Positions 15,793 through 24,838 of a stretch of DNA of 57,696 nt are shown here, piece by piece. The translations under genes were made by a program, and so were the position numbers. The stretch lies in the NCBI RefSeq assembly GCF_004799445.1, contig NZ_SSNA01000214.1:1-57696 (forward strand). Direction: 5' to 3'. The DNA is from Bradyrhizobium sp. (GTDB lineage Bacteria; Pseudomonadota; Alphaproteobacteria; Rhizobiales; Xanthobacteraceae). The notes beneath the pieces are model-generated. The model worked only from the letters and a program-made list of their open reading frames with translations. It was not told the origin of the DNA and did not search any database. Position 1 is the stretch's first letter; each line of letters starts with the position of its first letter.

Positions 15793-16527
15793 CTAGTCAA
15801 GCCCGCGCTCGTGGCTCAGGCGCACCATTTCCTGAATAAAGATCGTCTTTTGCTTGTCGTCGAGGCTGGTGAACAGCGGCTCGGCCGCGTCCGCGACGGC
15901 GCGTTGATCCACGGCGCGATCGTTGAGAAACTGGGCCTCGTTGCGCATCTGCTCGACAATATCGTCGGGCGGATCACGCTTTGCCCGCGCAATTCTAAGA
16001 TTGAGACGGTCAGCGCCATTATGGCCGAGATAGTGCATCGCGCTGTTGAACGCGGTCCAGTGCTTTTCCTGCTCGGGCGTCAGGTTCAATTCGGTTTTGA
16101 TCCGATCGATGTCTGCATCGCTGTTGGCGACGATCTGCTCGGCTGTCAGCTCCGGTTGGCCCGGCTGCGTGAGAACGTCCACCGGCTTTGCTGCTGTTGC
16201 TTTCGCGCCCTTGGCGGCTTTGGCATTTTTTGCGGGACCGCTCTGGGTCTGCTTGGCGCCGTTCGCGGGGGCCGCTGCCTGCCCTTTTTGTTCACCGACA
16301 CCGAGCACGCCGGTAAACACGCCGACCACCCCGCCGATCGCGCCCCCCAATACGCCGCCGACGGGTCCGGCCGCCTTGTTGCCCGCCTCGGCTCCTTGTT
16401 GAACTCCCTTGACCAACCCTTGCGCGTCTGCCGGCTGAGGAATCCAGAAAAGCGTGACGACCAGTGCCCCAAGCGCAAGGCGCAGTCTTTGTTGCACGCG
16501 CGCGGCCGGCATCGGGCTGATCATCAT
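15793..16527 (-). CDS. Exported LTXXQ-motif (Spy/CpxP-like) protein
   Basis: A 244-residue protein starting MMISPMPAARVQQRLRLA; GGGAG lies 4 bases before this ATG, so the longer frame from 16617 was rejected. A signal peptide with hydrophobic core LALGALVVTLFWIPQPADAQ is followed by a Gly-rich segment (GPVGGVLGGAIGGVVGVFTG) that may insert in a membrane. An Ala/Lys-rich linker comes next, then a helical C-terminal domain with LTAEQ and LTPEQEKHW, the LTXXQ repeats of the Spy/CpxP fold. Members act as periplasmic chaperones or stress sensors. It stands alone and its partner is unknown. Confidence 0.82.
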   Translation of the reverse strand: MMISPMPAARVQQRLRLALGALVVTLFWIPQPADAQGLVKGVQQGAEAGNKAAGPVGGVLGGAIGGVVGVFTGVLGVGEQKGQAAAPANGAKQTQSGPAKNAKAAKGAKATAAKPVDVLTQPGQPELTAEQIVANSDADIDRIKTELNLTPEQEKHWTAFNSAMHYLGHNGADRLNLRIARAKRDPPDDIVEQMRNEAQFLNDRAVDQRAVADAAEPLFTSLDDKQKTIFIQEMVRLSHERGLD

Positions 16528-16770
16528 GGGGTCTCCCAGGTCGATTCGAAGATAGGGTAACGGCGCTGTTGCAGCGAATCCGGACTTTACCGGTTTCGCG
16601 GCAAGCAAGTCTACCACCGCGCCAGCAGGAACGGCGCCGACGATCCCCGTGATTGGCAGTGGACCACGACAATCGGCTCCTGCTAAACGATTTGTCGACG
16701 TCGTCCCTCGACGGCAGGATCAGAAGAAGAAGCCGACAGGCAGCGCAAGGAACCGGGCTGGGAACTGGCG

Positions 16771-17760
16771 ATGGCGACCAACAAGAAGAAAATCTTCATC
16801 ACCGAATCGATGTCACTGCCGGGACGCGCCCTGCTGAGGGAACGCGGCGATATCGAACTCGTCGAATTTCCTAACTTGATCTCTGCCAGCGACTTCGAGG
16901 CCATGCTCAAGGCGCAAGCGCCGGTTCACGGCGTGGCGCTCGGCGCCACCCGTTTCGGCGAGCCCGAACTCGAGGCTGCGAAGAAGATCGCGGTCGTGAC
17001 CCGGATCGGCGTCGGCTACGATGCCGTCGATGTCGCCGCGCTCAGCCGTCGCAAAATCCCGCTGATGGTGGCGGGAACCGCCAACTCCCCATCGGTGGCG
17101 GAGCAGGCGTTGTTCATGATGCTGACGCTGGCCAAGCGCGCCGTCGAGATGCACGCGCTGGTCAGGGACGGCCAATGGAGCACGCGGCTCGGCAAGCTGC
17201 CTTACGACTTGTTCGGCAAAACGGTCCTGATTGTCGGCTTCGGGCGCATCGGGACGCGAACCGCGAAGCGTTGCCTGGCCATGGAGATGAGCGTTCTGAT
17301 CTACGATCCCTATAAGTCCCCCGACGAGATCAACGCCGCCGGCTGCGAACCCGTCACCGACCTCGATGCGGCGCTGCCGCGGGCCGATTTTGTCAGCATC
17401 CACTGCCCCAAGACGTCGGAAACCATCGGAATGTTCAATGCGGCGCGCTTGAAGCGCATGAAACCATCGGCCTATCTGATCAACACCGCGCGCGGCGGAA
17501 TTGTCGATGAGGCGGCGCTTTATGACGCGCTCTCGTCCGGTAGGCTCGCCGGCGCGGGTCTCGATGTATTCGAGCAGGAGCCGCCGCCCGCAGGTCATTC
17601 CTTGTTCGAGCTTCCCAACGTCATTATTGCCCCGCATGTCGCAGGCGTCACCCGGGAAGCCGTCGACCGGATGAGCGAACAAACCGCGCGCAATATCCTG
17701 AGCGCGCTCGATGGCGAACCCATACGCCAGAACGTGATCAATCAGGACGTGCTCGGCTGA
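16771..17760 (+). CDS. D-isomer-specific 2-hydroxyacid dehydrogenase
   Basis: A 329-residue NAD(P)-dependent enzyme that interconverts a 2-oxoacid and a D-2-hydroxyacid in the cytoplasm. The Rossmann motif is GFGRIG (156-161) followed by Asp179 in IYDP, which favours NAD. The catalytic triad is visible: Arg241 in NTARGG, Glu270 in FEQEPP and His289 in PHVAG. Length fits glyoxylate/hydroxypyruvate reductase or phosphoglycerate dehydrogenase-like enzymes without the C-terminal ACT domain. A broken amidase gene follows 69 bases downstream on the same strand. Exact substrate is unknown. Confidence 0.9.
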   Translation: MATNKKKIFITESMSLPGRALLRERGDIELVEFPNLISASDFEAMLKAQAPVHGVALGATRFGEPELEAAKKIAVVTRIGVGYDAVDVAALSRRKIPLMVAGTANSPSVAEQALFMMLTLAKRAVEMHALVRDGQWSTRLGKLPYDLFGKTVLIVGFGRIGTRTAKRCLAMEMSVLIYDPYKSPDEINAAGCEPVTDLDAALPRADFVSIHCPKTSETIGMFNAARLKRMKPSAYLINTARGGIVDEAALYDALSSGRLAGAGLDVFEQEPPPAGHSLFELPNVIIAPHVAGVTREAVDRMSEQTARNILSALDGEPIRQNVINQDVLG

Positions 17761-17829
17761 TCGGGGCTTGATGGCATGCGGCCTTTGCCGACGGCTTAGC
17801 CGGGTTCGGCGCCTTACCCCCGGGGAACC

Positions 17830-19246
17830 ATGGCCTTCAGAGAATATGGCAGCTATGACGCAGTCGGTCTGGCCGAACTCGTGCGGAAAAGGCAGGTCAG
17901 CGCCGGTGAATTGCTGGATGAAGCAATTGCGCGGACCACCAAGGTCGATCCGCAAATCAATGCGGTCGTCGTAAAGCACTACGACTACGCCAAGCGGCAA
18001 ATCGACAAGGGACTTCCGGATGTCCGTTCACCGGCGTGCCGTTTCTCTTGAAGGATCTGGAGAGGGGACGCGGACCACGTCGGGCGCGAGCATCTACAAG
18101 GACCATATTGCCGCTCATACCGGCACCCTCGCCCGGCGCTTCCTCGACGCCGGCCTGACGATCTTTGGCAAAACCTCCACCCCGGAATTCGGATTGCTGC
18201 CGACCACCGAATCCCGCCTGTTCGGTCCGACGCGAAATCCATGGAATCCCGAGCACTCTTCCGGGGGATCTTCCGGCGGCGCCGGGGCGGCGGTGGCCGC
18301 GCGCATTGTTGCCGTGGCGCATGCTAGTGACGGCGGCGGTTCGATACGAATTCCAGCCTCGGCATCGGGCGTGTTCGGATTGAAGCCGACCCGGGCGCGC
18401 AATCCGATCGGTCCCGAGCGCGGTGAAGGCTGGAATGGATTTTCCTGCGGTCACGTGCTGAGCATCAGCGTGCGCGACAGCGCGGCCATGCTCGATGCGA
18501 TCCATGGACCGGAGCCATCGAGCCCTTATAGGGCGCCACCGCCGGAACGGCCCTTCGCCGAGGAGGTCGGTCGCGACCCCGGACGGCTGCGCATCGCCTT
18601 TACCGACAAGTCGCCTTTTGGCGACGCCATCGACCCCGAAATCGCCGCGGCGGCCCGCGAAGTCGCGACCCTGCTGGCGCGGCTCGGCCATCATGTCGAG
18701 GAGCGCGCGCCGGTGCTGGCGACCGATCCGGCGGTCGTGATGGCGCTGATCGTGAACGCCCATACGGGGCTCGCGGTCCGGCTCGCCAGGCAGCAATTCG
18801 GCCGTGCCGTGACGGATCAGGATTTCGAAAACCTGACGCTCGCAAGCGCGCACAACGGCGGCAAGGCCACCGCGATCGACTATACGGCGGCGCAACTTGA
18901 CGCCTTCCGGATTTCGCGGGGGCTGGCCACCTTCTTCGAGACTTGCGACGTGTTTCTGTGCCCGACGCTATGCTTGCCACCCCTGTGCATCGGTGAGCTC
19001 GACCCGATGTCGCAGGATCTGTCGCATATCCCGCCCATTCTGCGGCGCTATATGCCGGCAACCTCGATGTTCAACATGTCAGGCCAACCGGCGATGTCGG
19101 TGCCGCTCGCATGGAACGCCGCCGGATTGCCGCTCGGCATGATGTTCGCTGCACGCTTTGGCGACGAGGCGACGTTATTTCGCCTGGCGGCCCAGCTCGA
19201 ACAGGGACGGTCCTGGAATAATAAGATACCGCCGGTTTGCGCATGA
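17830..19246 (+). pseudogene. Amidase broken by two frameshifts around 18022-18064
   Basis: Together the pieces give a full-length amidase-signature enzyme of about 470 residues. The first frame (17830-18051) encodes the N-terminal helical part and stops at TGA 18049. A second frame, from about 18024 to 18062, encodes PFTGVPFLLKDLE with the catalytic Lys. The third frame continues from about 18065 to 19246 with TTSGASIY, the Gly/Ser-rich signature (GGSSGGAGAAVAAR) and the rest. Two single-base losses, one near 18022 and one near 18063, explain all three frames. No single frame holds Lys and both Ser of the Ser-cisSer-Lys triad, so as sequenced it cannot be an active amidase. Sequence error is an alternative. 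Confidence 0.85.
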
Positions 19247-19346
19247 GCCGACAAAACTCAGCCGCAATCAGGGCCGAGGAAAGCATATCGGCGCGGGCGA
19301 CCGGACCCGATTCCGGCGCCGCGCGCTGACTGTGGAGACTGAAATA

Positions 19347-19751
19347 TTGAGTCAGAGCGACCCCACCGATCATGCTCTCGCGGCCATCGCCAGCATCCTC
19401 GATGCTCCGGAGGCGGATCGCGAGCCTGAAAGGGCCATCCATCGAGAAAAGCCCGATACTCCGGGACGGATCGAGGCTGACGGCTATTCGAAAGTGGGTC
19501 CCGGCCCGATGGCGGCGATCCGTTTCAAATGGACCGTCCGCCGCGAAAGCGATGGCCAATACTTCGTGGATGAAACCATCGGCGATAATTCGCAGCCGGT
19601 CAGCAACGGGCCGATGTCAGCGGATGCGGCCACAAGGTTGGTTGACGAGCGCGAGCGCGAGGCGCGACAGCGATTTGAGACGCTCAAGAGTGAAATGGTC
19701 GGACGCGCCGCCGCCGCGAATGTGGTGGGCCGAGATGGCGGCGAAATCTAG
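19347..19751 (+). CDS. Conserved hypothetical protein
   Basis: A 134-residue acidic protein. I placed the start at TTG 19347 because GGAG (19334-19337) lies 9 bases before it; GTG 19332 is the alternative. The N-terminal ~50 residues are polar, the middle holds the conserved-looking AIRFKWTVRRESDGQYFVDE, and the C-terminus is a charged helix (LVDEREREARQRFETLKSEM). No signal peptide, membrane segment or catalytic motif is seen. I recall similar small proteins in rhizobial genomes but no function. It sits 100 bases after the amidase remnant and is convergent with the DUF1993 gene. Confidence 0.65.
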   Translation: MSQSDPTDHALAAIASILDAPEADREPERAIHREKPDTPGRIEADGYSKVGPGPMAAIRFKWTVRRESDGQYFVDETIGDNSQPVSNGPMSADAATRLVDEREREARQRFETLKSEMVGRAAAANVVGRDGGEI

Positions 19752-19778
19752 CTCCGTCGTCCCTCCCCGACTCGACGC

Positions 19779-20312
19779 TCACTGAGTCGGCTTGCGCTCG
19801 GAATTTGGCGTTCCCAGAAAATCCTTCTTGACGAGATCGACGCCGCAATGCCGCAGGATGTCGTAGGCCGTCGTGAGATGAAAGAAGAACTGCGGCACGC
19901 TGAAAGTCAGCAGCAGGGATCGACCGGTGAATTTTCGCGTCGAACCGTTTCGAAATGTGAAGACGACTTCCTTGTCGGCGGCGGCGTCGATTTGCAGCGG
20001 CTCAATACTCCCCACGAAATCCCTCGCTGCCGCGATGCGCGCCTTGAGTTCGGCAATGTCCGGCTCGGTGTCGCCCAAAACCGGGGGATCCACGCCGGCC
20101 AACAGCGCGCAGGCGAGGATCGCGTGCCTGTTCGCCTCGGCCACCTGGCGCGCGAGATCGTACATATTGGGATAGAGGCGCGCGCGCAGCAGGATTGAGG
20201 GATCGATTTTTCGGGTTTCGGCGTAAGCAACCGCATGGTCGAGCAGGTCGGACATACTGCCCAGAAAATGCGTGAACACCCCGACTGACGATTGGTGCAT
20301 TGTGATTGTCAC
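19779..20312 (-). CDS. DUF1993 family protein
   Basis: A 177-residue protein matching the DUF1993 family in length and layout: an N-terminal helix with FTHFLGSMSDLLDHAVAYAE, the middle ARLYPNMYDLARQVAEANRH, and the C-terminal FFFHLTTAYDILRHCGVDLVK near the end. The His residues in HFL and FFHLTTAYDILRHCGV fit the DinB-like four-helix bundle to which this family is related, so metal binding is possible. Its function is not known. The first ATG (MTITMHQ) is accepted; an internal ATG five residues later is also possible. Transcribed alone, leftward. Confidence 0.85.
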   Translation of the reverse strand: MTITMHQSSVGVFTHFLGSMSDLLDHAVAYAETRKIDPSILLRARLYPNMYDLARQVAEANRHAILACALLAGVDPPVLGDTEPDIAELKARIAAARDFVGSIEPLQIDAAADKEVVFTFRNGSTRKFTGRSLLLTFSVPQFFFHLTTAYDILRHCGVDLVKKDFLGTPNSERKPTQ

Positions 20313-20494
20313 GGTCGCGATCCCCTCCGCGCGAAGCGACGTCCGGATAGGCCGGATTTGCTTGCAAGTCTATCCAGGCGCGGCGCTGAACCAGCGGAAC
20401 GCTGCGATGTGCCCTGGGCGGATCATGTGCGAAAATTTCCCCCTGACATTGGGCACATCGACCTCGCAGCGGATCTGGCGGGTTGCGCCGCCTG

Positions 20495-20902
20495 CTATTC
20501 GCCGACCTTCGCGGAATATTCCGCGTCGGTGACCGGCTCCATCCAGGTCGCGTGACTTCCGTCCAGCGATTCCTGCATGGCGAGGTGGGTCATGCCGTTG
20601 GTCGGAGAGCCGCCATGCCAATGCTTTTCGCCAGGCGGAATCCAGACCACATCGCCAGGCCGGATCTCGCGGATCGGCCCGCCCTTGGTCTGAACCCGGC
20701 CCAGGCCTGAGATAACGTACAGCGTCTGACCGAGCGGATGCGAATGCCAGTTTGTCCGCGCGCCCGGTTCAAAAGACACGCTGTTCACCACGACCCGTGC
20801 TGGCGCTGGCGCGGCGGCGATCGGGTCCTGCCAGACAGTGCCCGTGAAGTATTCCTTGGGCGCGCGACGGGTCGGCCGAGAGCCGGCGGGATGAATGTCC
20901 AT
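20495..20902 (-). CDS. Cupin-domain protein
   Basis: A 135-residue single cupin. Motif 1 is TNWHSHPLGQTLYVISGLG, with two His and a Gln at the usual Glu position, and motif 2 is GDVVWIPPGEKHWHGG, with the last metal His. This pattern is found in small metal-binding cupins related to (R)-mandelonitrile lyase and carboxymuconolactone decarboxylase partners. It starts 38 bases after the stop of the RraA-like gene and is likely co-transcribed with it, so it may act on a related oxo- or hydroxy-acid. The reaction is not determined. Confidence 0.87.
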   Translation of the reverse strand: MDIHPAGSRPTRRAPKEYFTGTVWQDPIAAAPAPARVVVNSVSFEPGARTNWHSHPLGQTLYVISGLGRVQTKGGPIREIRPGDVVWIPPGEKHWHGGSPTNGMTHLAMQESLDGSHATWMEPVTDAEYSAKVGE

Positions 20903-20940
20903 TGGTGTCCTCCTGCGATCACGCCATTCGGGCTACTGGA

Positions 20941-21639
20941 TTATTTTTTTGACGCCGCGTAGCGCGCCTTGGTCTCGGCGTTCATGGGATAGAGGCCGGG
21001 CAGCACGGCGCCGTTGTTGACCTGGTCGACGATCCAGGCCTCCATTCGCTCCTGCTCGGCACCTTCGGCCAGAATGAGGTCTAGAAAGGCCTTGGGGATG
21101 ACGACGGCGCCGTCCTGATCGGCGACGATGATGTCGTCGGGGAAGATCGCCACGCCGCCACATCCGATCGGCTCGCCCCAGCCGACAAAGGTCAGGCCGG
21201 CGACCGAGGGCGGCGCGGCATAGCCGTCACACCACACCGGCAGGCTGGTGCCGAGCACGCCCTCGAGATCGCGTACCACGCCGTCGGTGACCAGCGCGGC
21301 GACCCCGCGCTTGACCATGCGCGCGCACAGGATATCGCCGAAAATGCCGGCATCGGTGATGCCCATGGCGTCAACCACCGCGATGCAGCCATCGGGCATG
21401 GCTTCAATCGCGGTACGGGTCGAAATCGGCGACGACCATGATTCCGGCGTCGCCAGGTCTTCCCGCGCAGGCACGAAACGCAGTGTGAAAGCCGGTCCGA
21501 CCAGCCGCTTCTGCCCTGGCCGAAGCGGGCGCGAGCCCCGCATCCAGACGTTTCGCAGGCCCTTTTTAAGAAGAACGGTGGTGATGGTGGCGGTGGAAAC
21601 GCGCGAAAGCGTTGCGATGGCTTCGGGGGTCAGGGACAT
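20941..21639 (-). CDS. RraA-like protein (HMG aldolase / ribonuclease-regulator family)
   Basis: A 232-residue protein of the RraA fold. Start MSLTPEAIATLSRVSTATIT at 21639 fits the family; a longer frame to 21768 adds a Cys-rich N-terminus of poor quality. Family features include the GDILCARMVKRGVAALVTDG stretch and the DGVVRD metal/substrate region near residue 120. Members are either regulators of RNase E or class II aldolases cleaving 4-hydroxy-4-methyl-2-oxoglutarate. The Asp in DGVVRD favours a metal-dependent aldolase or decarboxylase here. It heads a two-gene unit with a cupin, which also points to metabolism rather than RNA control. Confidence 0.85.
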   Translation of the reverse strand: MSLTPEAIATLSRVSTATITTVLLKKGLRNVWMRGSRPLRPGQKRLVGPAFTLRFVPAREDLATPESWSSPISTRTAIEAMPDGCIAVVDAMGITDAGIFGDILCARMVKRGVAALVTDGVVRDLEGVLGTSLPVWCDGYAAPPSVAGLTFVGWGEPIGCGGVAIFPDDIIVADQDGAVVIPKAFLDLILAEGAEQERMEAWIVDQVNNGAVLPGLYPMNAETKARYAASKK

Positions 21640-21905
21640 CGAAAAAACGGCTCCGGTGCAGATGGATCGGGCGGGCATCTTGCGGGGCGCGGCCATCGCG
21701 TCAAGTGCCGTCGCGAACTCTTTGCCGCAGCCATGCATGGCAGGTGCGTAATCAAGGCACCTTATCACGGATCTGCGGATTAGTTTATTGACCCTGCTGG
21801 CTTATTTGCGCCAACGGGTCGCGCGAAAGCGCGCCCGATGCTAGGCTTCGCCGAATTCCACTTCACAGCGTCAGAGCATGCTGCCGACCGAAGAATTATC
21901 AAGCC

Positions 21906-22637
21906 ATGACTGCTACACTCTCCCAACCCCGCCTTTTGCCAAGTGGTGACGGCGCCGTCACGGTAGAATTCAGCCGCACCATCGACGACGCCGCGAACCG
22001 GCGGGTGCTCGCGCTCGACCGTACGCTGGCGCGTGAGCCAATCCCCGGCGTGACCGAAACCGTGCCGACCTATCGATCCCTGCTGGTTCACTACGATCCG
22101 ACGCAGATCGATTTCGATGCGCTGGGCGGGAAACTCGGCGAGCTCGCGCAACAGCCGGTCCCGCCGACGGAGGAAACGCGACGCTGGCGCATTCCCGTGG
22201 TGTATGGCGGCGAACATGGCATCGACCTTGAGGATGTCGCCAAGACGCTGGGCACCACGCCCGATGAAATCGTGGCGCGGCACATCGCCGGCGACTACCG
22301 CGTCGCCATGATCGGCTTTACGCCGGGCTGGTCCTACCTCAGCGGCCTGCAGGATTCGCTGCAGATGCCGCGGCGACAAAACCCGCGGCTGTTGACCCCC
22401 GCCGGCACGATTTCGATCGGCGGCGTGCAGACCGGCGTGCAGTGTCTTGCCGGCCCGAGCGGCTGGCATTTGCTGGGCCGCACGGCTGTGCGGACCTACC
22501 AGTTGCACCGCGATCCGATCTTCCTGCTGGAACCCGGCGATCGCGTGACGTTTTCCGTGGTCGATGCCAAGACGTTCTTGGAGCAGGATCGCGCGGCAGA
22601 GGGTGGCGAGATTGTCGCGGAATTGATCGCCGCATGA
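21906..22637 (+). CDS. pxpB: 5-oxoprolinase subunit PxpB
   Basis: A 243-residue PxpB (KipI/allophanate-hydrolase subunit 1-type) protein. Diagnostic segments are LLPSGDGAVTVEFSRTID near the start, YRSLLVHYDP, and the IGFTPGWSYLSGLQDSLQMPR block, followed by PAGTISIGGVQTGVQ. With PxpC and PxpA it forms the ATP-dependent prokaryotic 5-oxoprolinase that opens pyroglutamate to glutamate. All three genes are present in the order pxpB-pxpC-pxpA. Its stop overlaps the pxpC start as ATGA. No strong ribosome binding site is seen before the ATG, which is preceded by TATCAAGCC. Confidence 0.92.
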   Translation: MTATLSQPRLLPSGDGAVTVEFSRTIDDAANRRVLALDRTLAREPIPGVTETVPTYRSLLVHYDPTQIDFDALGGKLGELAQQPVPPTEETRRWRIPVVYGGEHGIDLEDVAKTLGTTPDEIVARHIAGDYRVAMIGFTPGWSYLSGLQDSLQMPRRQNPRLLTPAGTISIGGVQTGVQCLAGPSGWHLLGRTAVRTYQLHRDPIFLLEPGDRVTFSVVDAKTFLEQDRAAEGGEIVAELIAA

Positions 22638-23686
22638 GTACCCTTGTCATCGCAGCGATCGGGCCGGCAAGTTCGGTGCAGGACGGCGGACGCTTCGGCG
22701 CCCAGCGTTACGGTCTGACGCCGAGCGGCGCCATGGATCGGCTTGGGCTCGCCGCCGCCAATTGCCTGGTCGGCAACACGTTGTTTGCTCCGGGAATCGA
22801 GATCGGACCATTTGGCGGGGCGCTTGTCGCGCGCGAAGGCGCCGTCCGTGTCGCGCTCGCCGGCGCACCGCGTTCCGCCGAAATCTCGGGGCGCGCGGTC
22901 GCCTGGGACACGTCCGTGACGATCGCGGATGGCGAGACGCTGAAGCTGGGTCTCGCCCGCGGCGGGTCTTTCAGTTACCTCGCGATCGAGGGCGGGATTG
23001 CGGGCGAGCCGATGTTCGGAAGCCTGGCCGTGAATGCGCGGGCCGGACTCGGCAGCCCCTACCCGCGTCCGCTGCAGGCCGGTGACGAATTGCAGGTGGC
23101 GGCCGGGAGTGGCACAGCCGAGCAGCGGATCGATCTTCCTGCCGCGGTGGATGGCCCGATCCGCGTCGTGATGGGACCGCAGGATGACGAATTCGGCGAC
23201 GGCATAAACCTGTTCCTGGATAGCGCGTGGAAAATATCGGCAACCAGTGATCGCATGGGGTACCGGCTCGAGGGCCCCGTGATCAGGCATCTGCACGGCC
23301 ACAATATCGTCTCCGACGGCACCGTGAATGGCAGCATCCAGGTACCCGGCAACGGCCAGCCCATCGTGCTGATGTCGGACCGCGGCACCAGCGGCGGCTA
23401 TCCCAAGATCGCGACCGTGATAACCGCCGATTTTGGCCGGTTCGCCCAGATTCCGGCCGGAACCGGCTTCAGGTTCAAGGCGGTCACCATGGCCGAAGCG
23501 CAGACCGAGGCACGCAAATTCGCCGAACTATTGCGAACCCTGCCCGATCGGCTCCGTCCGATCGAGAGTTTTGATCTCAACATCGAGGCGCTGCAAGATG
23601 CTAATGTCGCCGGCGCCGCGGTCAGCGCGGTCGACGCCAGAACGTGGCAGATCGCATCGCCTGCCGATGCGCTGACGCAGGACTAA
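22634..23686 (+). CDS. pxpC: 5-oxoprolinase subunit PxpC
   Basis: A 350-residue PxpC (KipA/allophanate-hydrolase subunit 2-type) protein. Family markers are SSVQDGGRFGAQRYGLTPSG at the start, SYLAIEGGIAG in the middle, and later SDRGTSGGYPKIATVITADF. The ATG at 22634 overlaps the pxpB stop, so the longer frame starting inside pxpB is rejected. It pairs with PxpB in the 5-oxoprolinase complex, handling the phosphorylated intermediate with PxpA. The next gene begins 29 bases downstream. Confidence 0.92.
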   Translation: MSTLVIAAIGPASSVQDGGRFGAQRYGLTPSGAMDRLGLAAANCLVGNTLFAPGIEIGPFGGALVAREGAVRVALAGAPRSAEISGRAVAWDTSVTIADGETLKLGLARGGSFSYLAIEGGIAGEPMFGSLAVNARAGLGSPYPRPLQAGDELQVAAGSGTAEQRIDLPAAVDGPIRVVMGPQDDEFGDGINLFLDSAWKISATSDRMGYRLEGPVIRHLHGHNIVSDGTVNGSIQVPGNGQPIVLMSDRGTSGGYPKIATVITADFGRFAQIPAGTGFRFKAVTMAEAQTEARKFAELLRTLPDRLRPIESFDLNIEALQDANVAGAAVSAVDARTWQIASPADALTQD

Positions 23687-23715
23687 TCCGGGCAACCAAA
23701 AAACGGACAAGAAAC

Positions 23716-24486
23716 ATGAAAACAGTCGATCTGAACAGCGATCTCGGCGAGAGCTTTGGCGCCTGGGAAATGGGCAACGACGCCGCCATGATTGATGTCG
23801 CCACGTCGGTGAACGTCGCCTGCGGCTTTCACGGCGGGGATTATGACACCATGCGCAAGACCGTGGAATTGGCGAAGGCGCGCGGTGTCAGCGTCGGCGC
23901 GCATCCCGGATACCGCGACATTCATGGCTTTGGCCGCCGGCCGTTTTATGGCATGAAGGCCTCCGAGATCGAGAACCTCGTTGCCTACCAGATCGGCGCC
24001 CTGCAGGCGATCGCGACCCTGGCCGGCTACAAGGTCACCCACGTCAAGGCGCATGGCGCGTTGTCGAACGTCGCCTGCGAGGAAGACACCACTGCGCGCG
24101 CGATTGCTTCCGCCATCAAGGCGGTCGATCCCAATCTGATCTTTGTCGTATTGGCCAATTCCAAGCTGGTGCAGGCCGGCGAAGCGGCAAACCTGCCGAT
24201 GGTGCACGAGGTATTCGCCGATCGCGCCTACGATGACGACGGCATGCTGGTTTCGCGCAAGAAGCCCGGATCAGTGCTGCATGACCCGAAGCAGATCGCC
24301 GAACGCGTGGTGCGAATGATACAGGACGGCGCCGTGGTCTCGGTGACGGGCAAGGTGATCAAGATGCGCACCGACACGGTCTGCATTCACGGTGACACGC
24401 CGGGTGCTGTCGATATCGCGCGCGGGGTCCGGATGGCGCTGAAGGACGCCGGCATCGATGTGGCGCCGTTCAAGAGGGCGGGTTAG
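23716..24486 (+). CDS. pxpA: 5-oxoprolinase subunit PxpA (LamB/YcsF family)
   Basis: A 256-residue LamB/YcsF-family protein. It begins MKTVDLNSDLGESFGAWEMG, the family signature, and contains NVACGFHGGDYDTM, GAHPGYRD, HVKAHGALSN and the C-terminal CIHGDTPGAVDIA with conserved His and Asp residues. Length is as expected. PxpA acts with the PxpBC complex to hydrolyse 5-oxoproline, a damage product of glutamine and of glutathione turnover, in the cytoplasm. The start follows ACAAGAAAC, a weak ribosome binding site, so translation may depend on upstream genes. It is convergent with a small membrane protein gene 12 bases away. Confidence 0.93.
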   Translation: MKTVDLNSDLGESFGAWEMGNDAAMIDVATSVNVACGFHGGDYDTMRKTVELAKARGVSVGAHPGYRDIHGFGRRPFYGMKASEIENLVAYQIGALQAIATLAGYKVTHVKAHGALSNVACEEDTTARAIASAIKAVDPNLIFVVLANSKLVQAGEAANLPMVHEVFADRAYDDDGMLVSRKKPGSVLHDPKQIAERVVRMIQDGAVVSVTGKVIKMRTDTVCIHGDTPGAVDIARGVRMALKDAGIDVAPFKRAG

Positions 24487-24498
24487 CGCAAAGCACGA

Positions 24499-24651
24499 TC
24501 AGAACGGATGAACTGAAAGCGTGCCGAATAAAACGGCCGCGATGACGGCGAGCGAGCCATAAAGCGCAGCCGCGTGAAATCCTGTTCCGGTTTTTCGGGA
24601 CAGGGAACGCGCGTAAAGGTGAAGGCGGGCTTCCGCCGATAGCTCGCGCAT
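24499..24651 (-). CDS. Small single-span membrane protein
   Basis: A 50-residue protein, MRELSAEARLHLYARSLSRK followed by a hydrophobic helix (ALYGSLAVIAAVLFGTLSV) and a short HPF tail. GGAG lies 7 bases before the ATG at 24651, and the longer frame upstream has no such signal. The basic amphipathic N-terminus followed by one membrane helix suggests an inner-membrane peptide. It lies between pxpA and the nitrite-reductase operon and is read in the same direction as the latter, after a 187-base gap. Function unknown. Confidence 0.6.
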   Translation of the reverse strand: MRELSAEARLHLYARSLSRKTGTGFHAAALYGSLAVIAAVLFGTLSVHPF

Positions 24652-24838
24652 GGTCGATCTCCAACCCGGCATCCGAGATAGTGGAGTACCGATCGCGGTT
24701 GGACGCAAGAGATTGCGAAAAATAGCGATACGAACGCTCCGACAGACTCCAATCGCAGGCAAAAATTCTCCGCGGCGGATTCATCTGAGAATTTTATTCG
24801 TTCGAATTTGCCATAACGGGAACCGGTTCCCATCCCGG

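Noticed and set aside
15595..16560. A 321-codon open frame on the plus strand
   Set aside because: It runs antisense to the LTXXQ gene, whose signal peptide, motif and ribosome binding site are clear.
16813..18000. A 395-codon open frame on the minus strand
   Set aside because: Antisense to the 2-hydroxyacid dehydrogenase, whose catalytic residues are all present.
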